Origin: Acidobacteriota bacterium
GTDB lineage: Bacteria; Acidobacteriota; Terriglobia; Bryobacterales; Bryobacteraceae
Length of the DNA stretch: 57,208 nucleotides
Reading direction: 5' to 3'
Assembly (NCBI GenBank): GCA_018268715.1
Contig: JAFDVZ010000002.1
Coordinates: 1 to 57,208, forward strand
The notes beneath the pieces were generated by a model that was given only the letters and a program-made list of their open reading frames with translations, was not told the origin of the DNA and searched no databases. The position numbers and the translations under genes were made by a program. Each line of letters begins with the position of its first letter. Within the stretch, counting starts at the first letter, position 1. Shown one piece after another: positions 1 through 10,200 of the stretch.

Positions 1-24
1 TGTACTACCGCAACTAAGCACTAG

Positions 25-912
25 CTATTCGAACTTCAGGAAGAACTCGACGCCCCGGTTGAATGTGACGGTGGATCCGATGCCCTTGATGCGGATCGCG
101 CCGGTCGGGAAGTGCAGGTGGTTGCCGGCGGCGGTCAGCGTCACGTTGGCCGCGGCGGGGGTCAGCGACAACGTGTCGCTCTGGCTCGTTGCGCGAAACG
201 CGTTATTCGGGACCAGTCCGTTGGTGGTGCGGAAGGGCAACCCGACGGGATCGGACGTCGCACGGGTGTTCACCGTGGCCGGACACTCGGCCTTCGCCCG
301 CAGGCGCAGCCCGATCTCGGGGTCCGAGATGTCGAACTGGTAGCGCAGCAATCCGCCGGCCTCCGTCACGCTCGCGTTCACGTGCGCCAGCCGCGCCGAC
401 CCAGCCCCGAACGCCGCGTTCAGCGCGTCCACCTCCGAGCCAGCCTCAAACATGGTGAACACCAGTTCCTGGCGGGACGGGCTCAGGTTGCTGTTCACCG
501 CCGTCACGTAGCCCAGAACGGCGCTGGTGGGGCCATAGGTCGGTCCGTCTGGCTTCGTTTGGAAACGCTGGTCCATGAAGAAGCTCAGGTTGATCTGCGC
601 CGTCGTCGATCCGGCCGGCGTCGCCACGGGCGTGAATCCCGGCGGCATTAGATAGGTTAAGTCGGACAGCTCCACCAGCACCGGGATGGTGAACTGGTAG
701 GTCCGGACGCTCCGATAGGTGTAGCCGGCCAGCAGCGGTGACGTCGGCCCCTGCACCCCCGGCGTGTTGGCGTCGTAATCATAGGTAGGCGGCGGCGAGC
801 CCGACCCGGTTCCCTGCGCCAGCAGCGCGGGACCCGCAATAAGAAACTGCGCCCCCAGCGCAGCTCGAAGCAGCAACGTGGATCGGCACAAACGTGCGAT
901 TCCCAGATTCAT
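25..912 (-). CDS. Hypothetical secreted protein
   Basis: A 295-residue protein of unknown function. The first ~32 residues form a signal peptide (basic start, hydrophobic stretch, ending near GPALLAQG), so it is probably exported. The mature part begins with a low-complexity Gly/Ser/Pro/Tyr segment and continues as a predicted beta-rich domain with no catalytic motif that I recognise. The start is well supported: a GGAGG sits 7 nt upstream of the ATG. It could be a small surface or periplasmic binding protein, but nothing in the neighbourhood fixes the role. It is transcribed in the same direction as the next hypothetical gene, 74 bp upstream. Confidence 0.7.
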   Translation of the reverse strand: MNLGIARLCRSTLLLRAALGAQFLIAGPALLAQGTGSGSPPPTYDYDANTPGVQGPTSPLLAGYTYRSVRTYQFTIPVLVELSDLTYLMPPGFTPVATPAGSTTAQINLSFFMDQRFQTKPDGPTYGPTSAVLGYVTAVNSNLSPSRQELVFTMFEAGSEVDALNAAFGAGSARLAHVNASVTEAGGLLRYQFDISDPEIGLRLRAKAECPATVNTRATSDPVGLPFRTTNGLVPNNAFRATSQSDTLSLTPAAANVTLTAAGNHLHFPTGAIRIKGIGSTVTFNRGVEFFLKFE

Positions 913-986
913 TCAGATTCCTCCGACTAGATAGGCCTCAAGGCCGATCCAGGCAGAGTACCACAGGTCGGAGTACTTTCCGTTGT

Positions 987-1622
987 TTAGTTCACAGTCT
1001 GCCACAACGATATCCAGGAACGGTCGAGCAGCGCGTGGATCCTCGCCCAATCGGCATCGGACACCCCACCGTTCGACGCCCGATCGTCGCGCATCAGCAT
1101 CGCCTCGGCGCGGGTTCGCGCGTGCTCCTGAAACCGCTCCGGAGGCATCGCGTACAGGCAGGCCTGCAACCGAGCCAAGGCGGCGGCAAGATCGCCAGCG
1201 CCGTGACGGGCCCGCTCCCTGTGAACGATCCACCACTCCAGCTCGAGCCGGGCGGCCTCTTTCACGTCAAACGGCGTGTTGGAGTGTCGAATTGAGGCGT
1301 AAAAACCCTCCAAATAGGGCAGAACGCGTTCATATTCGGCACGGTTGTGTCCCTTTTGGAACACAACGGCCGCCCTCGCGGCCCGGTAGGCGGCCAGTTG
1401 CGATTGGGCCCAGGACATCGAGTACTGCTGACGCAACAAACCGCCGAGTTCCAGGAATAGCGCCCCGCCGCGGTGGTCGTAGTAGGAACGCCACATCTCG
1501 GTCTCGCCCCGCGCCACGGCCTTGGGATCAAAGCGGCGCAGGTCCCCGGCGCCGGGCAGCATGGCCCAGACGGCAATCCCCCCTGCCAGGGCGAGTACGG
1601 GCGGCATCCAACGAAGCGGCAT
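987..1622 (-). CDS. Hypothetical membrane-anchored protein
   Basis: A 211-residue protein with one N-terminal hydrophobic segment (about residues 6-25) followed by a helical, Arg/Ala-rich domain carrying the conserved-looking stretch GETEMWRSYYDHR. The pattern suggests a periplasmic helical domain tethered by a signal anchor. No enzymatic motif is visible. The start codon lacks a Shine-Dalgarno sequence; a TATTAG hexamer lies 7 nt upstream (1630-1635), which suggests a leaderless message. It is divergent from dxr, so the ~90 bp between the two starts must hold both promoters. Function unknown. Confidence 0.65.
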   Translation of the reverse strand: MPLRWMPPVLALAGGIAVWAMLPGAGDLRRFDPKAVARGETEMWRSYYDHRGGALFLELGGLLRQQYSMSWAQSQLAAYRAARAAVVFQKGHNRAEYERVLPYLEGFYASIRHSNTPFDVKEAARLELEWWIVHRERARHGAGDLAAALARLQACLYAMPPERFQEHARTRAEAMLMRDDRASNGGVSDADWARIHALLDRSWISLWQTVN

Positions 1623-1714
1623 CCTATGGCTAATACGAACGCCGCTTTGGCGTCGGATTCACGGGCGATTCGATGGGCGGCGACCACACGAAGGGTCTGT
1701 TATCATACTCGCAA

Positions 1715-2920
1715 GTGACACGAATATGCCTGCTCGGCTCGACGGGGTCGATCGGGACAAGCACGTTGGACGTGGTCCGGAGACGGCCGGACGAGTTCCA
1801 GATCGATTCCCTGGTAGCGGGTTATAACGTCGCGCTTCTTACCGACCAGATCCGCGAATTCCGTCCCCGGGCGGCGGTTGTAGCCGATCCGGAGACCCTC
1901 TCCAAGTTGATTGAACGGTTGGACTTAGCCGGTATTCCCCGCAGCGCCTGGCCCGAACTTGCGGCCGGAGCCGATGCGCGCGTCGAGGCCGCCACGGCGG
2001 CCGAAGCCGATTTCGTCATGTCGGCGATTGTCGGCGTGGAAGGTTTGGCGGCCACCTACGCGGCCGTCTGCCAGCGCAAGCGCATTGGCCTCGCGAACAA
2101 GGAAGTCCTGGTGGCCAGCGGGCAGCTGGTCATCGAAGCCTCGCGCCGCCACGCCACCGAATTGATCCCGGTGGACAGCGAGCACAACGGCGCTCATCAG
2201 TGCTTCCGCGCGGGACGGCGCGCCGAGGTGTCACGACTGATCCTGACCGCTTCCGGCGGACCTTTCCGCAACACTCCGGCCGAGAAACTCGAAGAAGTGA
2301 CGCCGGCCGAGGCCCTGAATCATCCAACATGGAAGATGGGTCAGCGCATCACCATCGATTCGGCCAGCATGATGAACAAAGGTTTCGAGGTGATCGAGGC
2401 CTGCTGGCTGTTTGACCTGAGCCCGGCCGAGGTGGATGTCGTCATCCACCCGCAGTCCACCGTGCACGCCATGGTGGAATACAATGATGGCAGCGTGATC
2501 GCCCAGGTTTCGGCGACCGATATGAGGATGCCGATCCAGTACGCGCTAACGTATCCGGACCGCGCCTCCGCCCCGGTCCCGCGGTTGGACTGGACGCAGA
2601 CGCGACAATGGGAGTTCCACCCCCCCGATGTTAGGAAGTTCCCGTTGTTGAAGTTGGCGTACGAGGCGCAAAATACCGGCGGATCTGCGACTTGCACGCT
2701 AAACGCCGCCGATGAGATAGCCGTGGAGGCGTTTCTCCAAGGCCGCATCTCGTTCCCGGGCATCGCCACGGTGGTGTCGGAAACCCTGGATGCGATGGGC
2801 AGCCGTCAGGCAAGTTCGGTAGCCGACGTGCTGGAAATCGATCGCGAGTCGCGTCGCGTGGCGCGGCGCAAGGCTGACCGGCTGGCCGGCCTGAGAACTG
2901 AAGTCTCCGTGAAAGCGTAG
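1715..2920 (+). CDS. dxr: 1-deoxy-D-xylulose 5-phosphate reductoisomerase
   Basis: Catalyses the NADPH-dependent rearrangement and reduction of DXP to MEP, the committed step of the non-mevalonate isoprenoid pathway, in the cytoplasm. The N-terminus has the nucleotide-binding loop LLGSTGSIGTSTLDVV. Further family motifs are LANKEVLVASG, PVDSEHNG (metal ligands D, E), LTASGGPF and GQRITIDSASMMNKGFEVIE. The frame is open further upstream (an ATG at 1673), but I place the start at the GTG in 1715-1717 because it gives the normal N-terminus four residues before LLGSTG and a usual length of 401. A TATCAT hexamer (1701-1706) ends 8 nt before this GTG and no Shine-Dalgarno is present. rseP follows 9 nt later, a common pairing. 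Confidence 0.95.
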   Translation: MTRICLLGSTGSIGTSTLDVVRRRPDEFQIDSLVAGYNVALLTDQIREFRPRAAVVADPETLSKLIERLDLAGIPRSAWPELAAGADARVEAATAAEADFVMSAIVGVEGLAATYAAVCQRKRIGLANKEVLVASGQLVIEASRRHATELIPVDSEHNGAHQCFRAGRRAEVSRLILTASGGPFRNTPAEKLEEVTPAEALNHPTWKMGQRITIDSASMMNKGFEVIEACWLFDLSPAEVDVVIHPQSTVHAMVEYNDGSVIAQVSATDMRMPIQYALTYPDRASAPVPRLDWTQTRQWEFHPPDVRKFPLLKLAYEAQNTGGSATCTLNAADEIAVEAFLQGRISFPGIATVVSETLDAMGSRQASSVADVLEIDRESRRVARRKADRLAGLRTEVSVKA

Positions 2921-2929
2921 TTACAACAT

Positions 2930-4246
2930 ATGGTGTTCCTAGAAAACGTCTGGTGGCTGCTCGTCCTGATCGGGGTGATGATCCTGATCCACGAGTTGGG
3001 TCACTATTGGGCCGCCCGGTTTTTTGATGTCCGGGTGGAGACGTTCAGTTTCGGCTTCGGCCCGAGGCTGTTCGGGTTCCGCAAGGGGGAGACCGATTTT
3101 CGGTTCTCGGCCATTCTGTTCGGCGGCTACGTCAAGATGGCCGGGGAGCAGGCGGGCGACGAATCCGCCGCGGATCCGCGCGGATTTCTGTCAAAACCGC
3201 GCTGGCAACGCCTGATTATCGCGTTTGCCGGGCCGTTTATGAACATCATTTTGGCCATTGGGCTGGTCACGGGACTTTACATGTACCAGTTCCCGAAGAT
3301 CCCGGTGCGGCACTCGCCGGTGGTGGGTTATGTGGCGCCGAACTCGGCCGCGGCCAAGGCGGGTGTGGTCGAAGGCGACCGCGTGGTTCAGGTGGATGAC
3401 AAGACGAACCCAACCTGGGAAGACATCGCCATCAAGGAAGTTTCGAGCGCGAACCGGCCCCTGCACATCGCGGTCGAACGCAACGGGAACCGCCTGCCGA
3501 TGACGGTGACGCCGGTGCTCGACGATCGCGTGGGAGTCGGAGTAGCGGGTTGGGCGGAAGAGGCCGAGATCGAAATCGCCAAGGTGTTTCCCGAAATGGA
3601 AGCCGCCAAGGCCGGCTTGACGCGCGGCGATATTCTGGTGGCGGTGAACGGGCAGCGGATCCTCAGCACCCCGAAACTGCATGACGTGATCCACGCCGCC
3701 AACGGCGCCACCGTCGACCTGGTGTACAGCCGCGACGGCAAGGAGCACACGATCCGGATTACCCCGGTGAAGACCACCATGGACGGCCAGGAGCGCTGGA
3801 TGATCGGCGTTCAACTGGAGCAGCGCATGGAAATGACCAGCCTGGGCTTTTCCGACGCGCTGCGGGAATCGGTCCGCCAGAACGTGAAGAGCGCCGGGTT
3901 GATCTATAAGATGCTGCAGGGCATTGTGGAGCGCCGGATCTCCTCGAAATCGCTCGAAGGGCCCATCCGCATCGCGCAGTTGTCGGGCGACGCCGCCCGC
4001 GAGGGTCCGGCCCAGTTTGTCGGCCTGATGGCCATGGTCAGCCTGAACTTGGCTATTTTCAACCTGTTGCCGGTGCCGATTCTGGATGGCGGCGTGATCC
4101 TCCTATTGTTGATCGAGATGATCATGCGCCGCGATCTGAGCCTGAGCGTCAAGGAAGCGGTGGTCAAGGTAGGGTTCGTATTCCTTATGGCCGTTGTGAT
4201 GTTCGTTTTGTACAATGACATCACCAAGATCCTGACCGCCGGCTGA
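2930..4246 (+). CDS. rseP: RIP metalloprotease RseP (site-2 protease)
   Basis: A membrane zinc protease that cleaves transmembrane segments, typically anti-sigma factors, after a first cut on the outside. The catalytic HELGH is at residues 21-25 in the first transmembrane helix. Two PDZ domains follow (about residues 120-200 and 205-290). The C-terminal membrane part carries NLLPVPILDGG, which contributes the third zinc ligand. The length (438) is normal. It sits 9 nt after dxr and is almost certainly co-transcribed with it. The window does not show which anti-sigma factor it cleaves; the ECF sigma factor at 21.9 kb has no adjacent anti-sigma gene. Confidence 0.94.
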   Translation: MVFLENVWWLLVLIGVMILIHELGHYWAARFFDVRVETFSFGFGPRLFGFRKGETDFRFSAILFGGYVKMAGEQAGDESAADPRGFLSKPRWQRLIIAFAGPFMNIILAIGLVTGLYMYQFPKIPVRHSPVVGYVAPNSAAAKAGVVEGDRVVQVDDKTNPTWEDIAIKEVSSANRPLHIAVERNGNRLPMTVTPVLDDRVGVGVAGWAEEAEIEIAKVFPEMEAAKAGLTRGDILVAVNGQRILSTPKLHDVIHAANGATVDLVYSRDGKEHTIRITPVKTTMDGQERWMIGVQLEQRMEMTSLGFSDALRESVRQNVKSAGLIYKMLQGIVERRISSKSLEGPIRIAQLSGDAAREGPAQFVGLMAMVSLNLAIFNLLPVPILDGGVILLLLIEMIMRRDLSLSVKEAVVKVGFVFLMAVVMFVLYNDITKILTAG

Positions 4247-4304
4247 TCCAGGCGACTGTACCCGCCGGGCGAGGCCGTCCGTCTCACCTCTCGCGAGGAG
4301 CGCC

Positions 4305-4916
4305 ATGGACATCCTGCAAGTGCTGGGTTCGACGCTGGGCCTGAGTTTCCTGGCCGGAATGCGGCTGTACGCCACCGTGCTGGCGCTCGGGCTGGGCATC
4401 CGTTACCACCTGTTCCGGTTGCCACAGGCCCTGAACGGTTTAGAGGTGCTGGCTCACCCCGCCGTTCTCATCATCGCCGGCGCGGCGTTCGCCGCCGAAT
4501 TCGTCGCCGACAAAGTGCCGTGGTTCGACACGCTTTGGGATTCGGTCCACACGTTCATCCGACCGGTCGGCGCAGCCTTGCTGGGAGCCACGGCGTTGGC
4601 GGACATGGACCCGCCGGTCCGGGTCGGGCTGGCGCTGCTTTGCGGCGGAGTGGCGCTGACCAGCCACTCCTCGAAGGCCGCCACGCGGGTGGTGGCGAAT
4701 CACAGCCCGGAACCGTTCTCCAATATCGCGCTGAGCCTGGCGGGCGATGTCGCCGCGCCGGCGGGCGTGTGGCTCGCCATGAGCCACCCGCTGATCGCAC
4801 TGGGCGCCGTCGCCGTGGCGGTGGCCGTCTCCCTGCTGCTGGTGCGTTTCATTGTGCGCAAGCTGCGCACCGTCTTCGCACGGCTGTTCGGCGGCAAGCA
4901 GCCTGTCGCCGCCTGA
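4305..4916 (+). CDS. DUF4126 family membrane protein
   Basis: A 203-residue integral membrane protein with about five hydrophobic segments and the features of the DUF4126 family: an N-terminal LAGMRLYATV stretch, a middle DKVPWFDTLWDSVHTFIRP loop and a later SHSSKAATRVVANHSPEP loop. Its biochemical role is unknown. A GAGGAG precedes the ATG at good spacing. It lies 58 nt after rseP and may be the third gene of that operon. Its stop codon is 1 nt from the stop of the convergent NIPSNAP gene, leaving no room for a dedicated terminator between them. Confidence 0.82.
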   Translation: MDILQVLGSTLGLSFLAGMRLYATVLALGLGIRYHLFRLPQALNGLEVLAHPAVLIIAGAAFAAEFVADKVPWFDTLWDSVHTFIRPVGAALLGATALADMDPPVRVGLALLCGGVALTSHSSKAATRVVANHSPEPFSNIALSLAGDVAAPAGVWLAMSHPLIALGAVAVAVAVSLLLVRFIVRKLRTVFARLFGGKQPVAA

Positions 4917-4917
4917 C

Positions 4918-5688
4918 TCAACCCACCGGGGAGTAAGCCGTCGCTTTCCACAACGAAATCTGTATCGTCGTGGTGATCTGGCCGTACTTGTCGATCGATT
5001 CCTTACGCACCTTGACCCACTCGGGATCAGCCCCGAACTTCGCCCAGCCTTTCTCGCGGGCGTCGAGGTTGTCGAACGGAATCACGTAGGTCAGATTCGG
5101 CATCATCGGGCCGACGAGCGTGCTCGAATACAGCACCGGGTGGATGCCCGAGCGGTGAAAAATCCCGATCTCGGCGTCGGCGAAACGCTGGTGTAAGGCC
5201 TCCAGTTGGCGGGCGGTGGGGGCGTGGTAGACGCGCAACTCGAAGATGCGCGGCGTCTTGCGGGGTTCGGCGTCGGCGGCGAGGGCCGGCGAGTAGGGGG
5301 CGGCTTCGAGCAGCGTCACCGACATGCTCTCGACGGACGGTTCATCGCCCGTCTCCCAGGCGTCGAACCGTTTTCGCCACTCGGGGTCGGCGGTGACTTT
5401 CGAGTGAATGTTGGCGATGCTTTCAAACGACGGCGCCCCGAAGAAGACGGCGATCTGGGGCATATGGGGCGCCACCAGGGCCTCGAGTACGAGCGGTGGT
5501 CCCGCGCCCGCGCGCTTCAGCGTGGGAATCGCGCCATTCTTCAGGTATTCATGAATGCGAGCGGGTTGAGAGCCATTCTTCAGGTAGAAGTACTGGGCGG
5601 CGTAGAAGCGCATTGGCTTCGTTTCGGAAGGGGCGGCCATGGCGCTCCCCATGGCGGCGGCGGATGCAAGAAAGGATCGGCGTTCCAC
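4918..5688 (-). CDS. Exported NIPSNAP family protein
   Basis: A 256-residue protein with two tandem NIPSNAP-type ferredoxin-like domains (about residues 27-130 and 148-255). The second contains the typical FELRVYHAPTARQLEALHQR and a later WVKVRKESIDKYG. The N-terminus ERRSFLASAAAMGSAMA resembles a Tat or Sec signal, so a periplasmic location is likely. NIPSNAP domains are small alpha/beta barrels of mostly unknown function, often found with dehydrogenases. The start is a GTG; a TACAAT hexamer ends 6 nt upstream and there is no Shine-Dalgarno. It is divergent from the HDOD operon. Confidence 0.85.
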   Translation of the reverse strand: MERRSFLASAAAMGSAMAAPSETKPMRFYAAQYFYLKNGSQPARIHEYLKNGAIPTLKRAGAGPPLVLEALVAPHMPQIAVFFGAPSFESIANIHSKVTADPEWRKRFDAWETGDEPSVESMSVTLLEAAPYSPALAADAEPRKTPRIFELRVYHAPTARQLEALHQRFADAEIGIFHRSGIHPVLYSSTLVGPMMPNLTYVIPFDNLDAREKGWAKFGADPEWVKVRKESIDKYGQITTTIQISLWKATAYSPVG

Positions 5689-5694
5689 GCCCCG

Positions 5695-5700
5695 ATTGTA
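5695..5700 (-). promoter_or_regulatory. Candidate -10 element for the NIPSNAP gene
   Basis: TACAAT on the minus strand, 6 nt before the GTG start. No convincing -35 was found. The spacing would put transcription initiation at or next to the start codon. Confidence 0.35.
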
Positions 5701-5744
5701 TAGCGCCCGGCGGCGGTGTGTCAGACGAGTGTAATCGGCAGCTA

Positions 5745-5816
5745 ATGAAGCCCACCCCTCTTACCGATAAGGACCTCGGGGAGCACGCGCCATCACTATC
5801 CAAGCGCTGGATTTGA
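5745..5816 (+). CDS. Possible 23-codon upstream ORF of the HDOD gene
   Basis: An ATG-initiated 23-codon frame whose TGA stop (5814-5816) overlaps the TTG that best starts the HDOD gene (TTGA overlap). A TGTAAT hexamer (5730-5735) lies 9 nt upstream, so the uORF itself could be translated from a leaderless message and deliver ribosomes to the weak TTG start by coupling. There is no similarity to a known leader peptide. It may be fortuitous. Confidence 0.25.
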   Translation: MKPTPLTDKDLGEHAPSLSKRWI

Positions 5817-7267
5817 AGCCGCCGCCGGACGTCGCCACGGGCAAGGAAGACCTTGCTCTGTGCACCGAGCAGATCGTGCGCAGCGAAGGCGTGCCCCCAT
5901 TCGCGCTGCACGTCAAGGAACTGCTGACTCGTTCGCTCGATCCCGACACCGGAACTGCACACCTGACACGCGTCATTCTTAAAGACCTGGGCCTCACCTC
6001 GCAGTTGTTGAGAACGGCCAATTCCCCGCTCTATAACCGCTCCGGCAAAGCGATCACGAACATCGGGCACGCGGTGACGCTGCTGGGCTGGGACACGGTC
6101 AGAAACCTGGTCGGCGCCATGCGGTATGTCGAGCACTACGCGCGATACTCGCCCGGTCTGCGGGAGCTCATGATGTTCTCCCTATTGTCGGCCACCCATG
6201 GCCGGCAGGTCGCCTCCCTGGTCAGCTACCCGCGGCCGGAGGAGGCTTTCGTCGCCGGCCTGCTCCGAAACCTGGGAGAGGTGGCGCTCGCGCGCTACTA
6301 CGGACGGTCCTATGCGGACATGCTGCTCATCATGAAGCGCGAGCAGCTCAGTGAACGCCTGGCCGCCATGCGCATTTTCCATTTCGACATGGACCAGTTG
6401 ACCAACACTCTGGCCGAGGCCTGGCATCTGCCGGAGGTTGTGTCGCTGTCGCTCGCTCCCGTCCCGATCCACGGAACGATGGAGCAGAAGAGCCTCGCCT
6501 CGGTGACGGCGTACGGCCATGAGCTGACGCGGGCGCTCTACCGCAGAGCCCAGGACGTCGAGGTGTTCCAGTCGAAGACCATCCTGAGCCCGCTCGGCAA
6601 ACAATGCCTGATCTCGAAACGGGAACTGCGGCGCATGGTGGACAGCGCCGTCGAGGACACCAGCCTCACGTTTCAGTCGCTGGGAATCCCGGTGGCGTCG
6701 CTGCGCCTGGAGGAACAAGCCGAATGCGCCCGCGAGGTGCTCGCCATGGAGGCCGAAAGCCAGGTGGAATGTTCGGCCGAGGCCGAGCGGGTGCTGGCGG
6801 AGGCCGAGCGCCAGGTGCAGACCGACGACTTCGAGATCGGCGAGTTGATCGCCCGCGCCCTGGAGGCGCTCGCCGACGGCGGCCATCCCCGACGCGCCAT
6901 CTTCGCGCTGATGTCGGAGGATCGGGGATTCATCCGCGGACGTCTGGCGGCGGGGCCGTCGGCGGAGGCGGACCTGAAGGCGTTCCGTTTCTCCGCCATT
7001 CGCGGCGACGGCGCGTTGTCGGCGGTCATCGATCGCCAGCAGGACCTGTGGATCGATCGGAAGACCGATCACCGGTTCGAGCAGTCGTGCCTGGTGGCGG
7101 CGCTGAATCCGGCCCGATTCGCCGTAATGCCGGTGGTGGTGGACGGAGTGGTCGCCGGCGCGCTGTACGCGGATGACAACGAACAGTCGATCGAACGGTT
7201 CAGCGTGCGGATCGAACGAGTTCGAGGTCTGATCCGAGAGGCGATCGCCAGAAAGAGATTCTCCTGA
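5813..7267 (+). CDS. HDOD domain protein with GAF-like C-terminal domain
   Basis: A 484-residue signalling protein. Residues ~20-215 form an HDOD domain (HD-related, without the HD metal ligands), recognisable from LTRVILKDLGLTSQLLRTAN, INIGHAV-like spacing and FVAGLLRNLGEVALARYY. HDOD proteins act as output or scaffold modules in bacterial signalling. Residues ~310-480 resemble a GAF-type sensor (RFAVMPVVVDGVVAGALYAD). The start is uncertain: the frame has no upstream ATG or GTG. The candidates are this TTG, which overlaps the stop of a short uORF, or an ATC at 5792 that lies 8 nt after GGGGAG. Its TGA overlaps the ATG of the hybrid kinase by one base (TGATG), so the two are translationally coupled. 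Confidence 0.85.
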   Translation: MKPPPDVATGKEDLALCTEQIVRSEGVPPFALHVKELLTRSLDPDTGTAHLTRVILKDLGLTSQLLRTANSPLYNRSGKAITNIGHAVTLLGWDTVRNLVGAMRYVEHYARYSPGLRELMMFSLLSATHGRQVASLVSYPRPEEAFVAGLLRNLGEVALARYYGRSYADMLLIMKREQLSERLAAMRIFHFDMDQLTNTLAEAWHLPEVVSLSLAPVPIHGTMEQKSLASVTAYGHELTRALYRRAQDVEVFQSKTILSPLGKQCLISKRELRRMVDSAVEDTSLTFQSLGIPVASLRLEEQAECAREVLAMEAESQVECSAEAERVLAEAERQVQTDDFEIGELIARALEALADGGHPRRAIFALMSEDRGFIRGRLAAGPSAEADLKAFRFSAIRGDGALSAVIDRQQDLWIDRKTDHRFEQSCLVAALNPARFAVMPVVVDGVVAGALYADDNEQSIERFSVRIERVRGLIREAIARKRFS

Positions 7268-10200
7268 TGAGGACAGACGCCGAGATTCGCTTGTGCGAGT
7301 CAGGAGCCGCGTTGACGGAACTGGCCACCGACACCCCCGAGTGTGAACCCTCCTACCGCGCCTTGTTCGAGAACCTGAACGAGGGCGTGGTTCACGGGAA
7401 GGTGCTGTTTGAGGCAACCGAACCGTACGACCTGGAGTTTGCGGGGTGCAACCGCCGGTTCAGCGACCTCACCGGTTGGGGAGAAGTCGCCGGGAAGCGC
7501 CTGTCTCAACTGGTTGCGAATCTCGCGGAGTGGCGGAGTCCTCTGCTCGAGGCGTTGGGGCGGGCCGCGTCCACCGGGTTGGGCGAGCAGTTCGACTTCC
7601 CTCTCCCGGGTCAAAACCGCTGGTTCTCCCTGTCTGCCCATGGCGACGGGAAGGCCGGTTTCGCCGCCGTTTGCCAGGACATATCGGATCGCCGACGGAT
7701 CGAGGAAGCGCTTTGCGCTCTGCTCGGTTCCGAGGGGCGCGGACAGGGAGAGGTCTTCTTTCAGTCGCTTGCCCGCTTGCTGGCCGAGACCTTGGCGTTC
7801 GACGCCGTCCTGATCGAGCGGTTGACGCCGGACGGCGCAAGCAGTTTCCCAGTCGCGCGGTACGCCGACGGCGTATTCCAATCAGGGGTCGAACGGAGCC
7901 TGGCGGGGACGCTTCGCGGCGCGGTGGCCGGCGGCGCGTGGCCCGGGTGCTCGCCCCAGGCGCGTGAACTATTCCCCCAGGACGAGGACGTGGCCGGGAC
8001 GAAGGCGGAAAGCTCGGCCGGGGCCCGAATCGTCGGTTCAACCGGGGCGACCATCGGTGTGATCGTCGCACTGGGGCGAAAGGCGTTCACACATCCCGCC
8101 CTGACGGAAACACTGTTGCGCCTGGCTGCGGTTCGCGCGGCGGGCGAGATGGAACGCGCCGAATCCGAGCACGCTCTCCGGCACTGCGAACAGCGCTTTC
8201 GCGACATCGTGGAAGCCGCCTCCGACTGGATCTGGGAGGTGGACGCCCAGGGCCGCTACACGTACGCGAGCCCCCGCGTGCTGGACCTTCTCGGCTACTC
8301 GCCCGAGCAGTTGACGGGAAAGACCGTGTTCGATTTCATGCCGCCGGACGAGGCGGCCCGGGTGCGCGCCGAATTCGAAACCATGGGCGGCGGCCGGCGC
8401 CCTTTCCGGACGCTAGAAAACCTGAGCGTACATCGAAGCGGCCGGTTGGTGGCGTTTGAAAGCAGCGGCACGCCGATCATCGGGAGCGATGGCGAACTGG
8501 TGGGGTATCGTGGCATGGCCCGCGACATCTCACGCCAGAAGCGGGCCGAGATCAACCAGGCCCGCCAAAGCGGAGTCACTCGAGTGCTGGCGGAATCGTC
8601 GACTCTCGCCGAGGCCGCGCCTCGCATTTTGCAGATCCTCTGCGATGGCCGAACCGACGAGAGTGGCATGTTGTGGCGGCGCCTTGCACGGCCCGGAGCG
8701 CTGAGCTGCGCTGGGACCTGGCCGGCCGCAGAGCCTTCCGAGGCCGACACGGAATTCGCCGAGCGGGTCCGGGGCGAAGCCAGGGTCTTGCGGCGGGCGT
8801 CCGAGGATGGCGAGGCTTGCGAGATCGGCGTGCCGGTCACGTTCGGAGGCGAGGTCACCGGAGTTCTCCACCTGCGGTGGCGCGTGCCGCCGTCGGATGT
8901 CGAGGAGCAAGTGGAATCGCTCGCCGCGATCGGGATCCTGATCGGCCAATTCATGGAGCGCCAGCGCGCCCAGGAGGACCTGCGGCGTTTCGTTTCGGCG
9001 AGTCCGACCGTGATCTACGCCCTCGAAGCGGAGGGCGACCAGCGGCGCGTCGTGTGGGTTTCCGACAACATCGAGACCATGACGGGCTACACGCCCGATG
9101 AGGCCCTTACGCCCGGCTGGTTTGAGTCCTGCGTCCATCCGGACGACCTGCCACGCGTGCGCGGGCCCCAGCGGAACGTCACGACCGGCCCGCTTGAGTA
9201 TCGCGTGCGGCGCAAGGACGGATCGGTCTTCTGGGTCCGCGACGAAAAGCGGGCGGTGGAGCGCGACGGGCGGCGCGTGGTGGTCGGTTCGTGGTCGGAT
9301 GTGACCGACCGGGTCCAACTGGAGCAGCAGTTGCAGCGCGCGCAGCGGCTGGAAAGCATCGGCCGGCTGGCCGGAGGGGTCGCGCACGACTTCAACAACC
9401 TGCTGACGGTGATCAACGGATACGCCGGGTTGCTGGCGCAGGCCGCGCCCGACGACGAGCAGGTGCGATCGGGCATTGAGGAAATCGCCAAGGCCGGCGG
9501 GCGGGCGGCCGAGCTCACCCGCAAGCTGCTGGCCTTCGGCCGCAAGCAACCGCCGCAACCGAAACTGCTTGAGCTGAATGAGCAACTGCGGGGCATGGAG
9601 CGCATGCTGGTCCGCCTGATTGGCGAGGACGTCCGGTTGACGCTTGAACTGGATGCGGCGCCAGCGCCCGTGTACGCCGACGCCAGCCAACTGGAACAGG
9701 TGGTGATGAACCTAGTGGTGAATGCCCGGGACGCCATGCCGTTCGGTGGAGTGATCCGGCTGAGCGTTCGCATTCAGGGCGGGTCGCCCGGTTTTCAGGC
9801 GGAATCGCCGGGCCGGCGGAAGGACGGGCGGCGCTGGGTGGTGATTACGGTGAGCGACACCGGTACGGGCATGGATGAATCCACCAAGGCGCGCGTGTTC
9901 GAGCCGTTCTTCACCACCAAGGAGTCCGGCAAGGGGACCGGCTTGGGCCTGTCCACGGTGGATGGCGTCGTCGCCCAGTGCGGCGGACACATCGAGGTCG
10001 ACACGCAGCCCGGAGGCGGCTCTACCTTCCGCGTTTTCCTGCCCATGGCCGAGGGGACCGAGTCCCAGACGCCGGCGCCGGCTGTGAAGGAGACCGCGCG
10101 GGGCAATGAATCGATTCTGGTGGTGGAGGATCAGGACGACGTCCGCAAGTTCGCCGCCGCCGCGTTGCGGTCGTTCGGTTATCAGGTGCGGGATGCGGCA

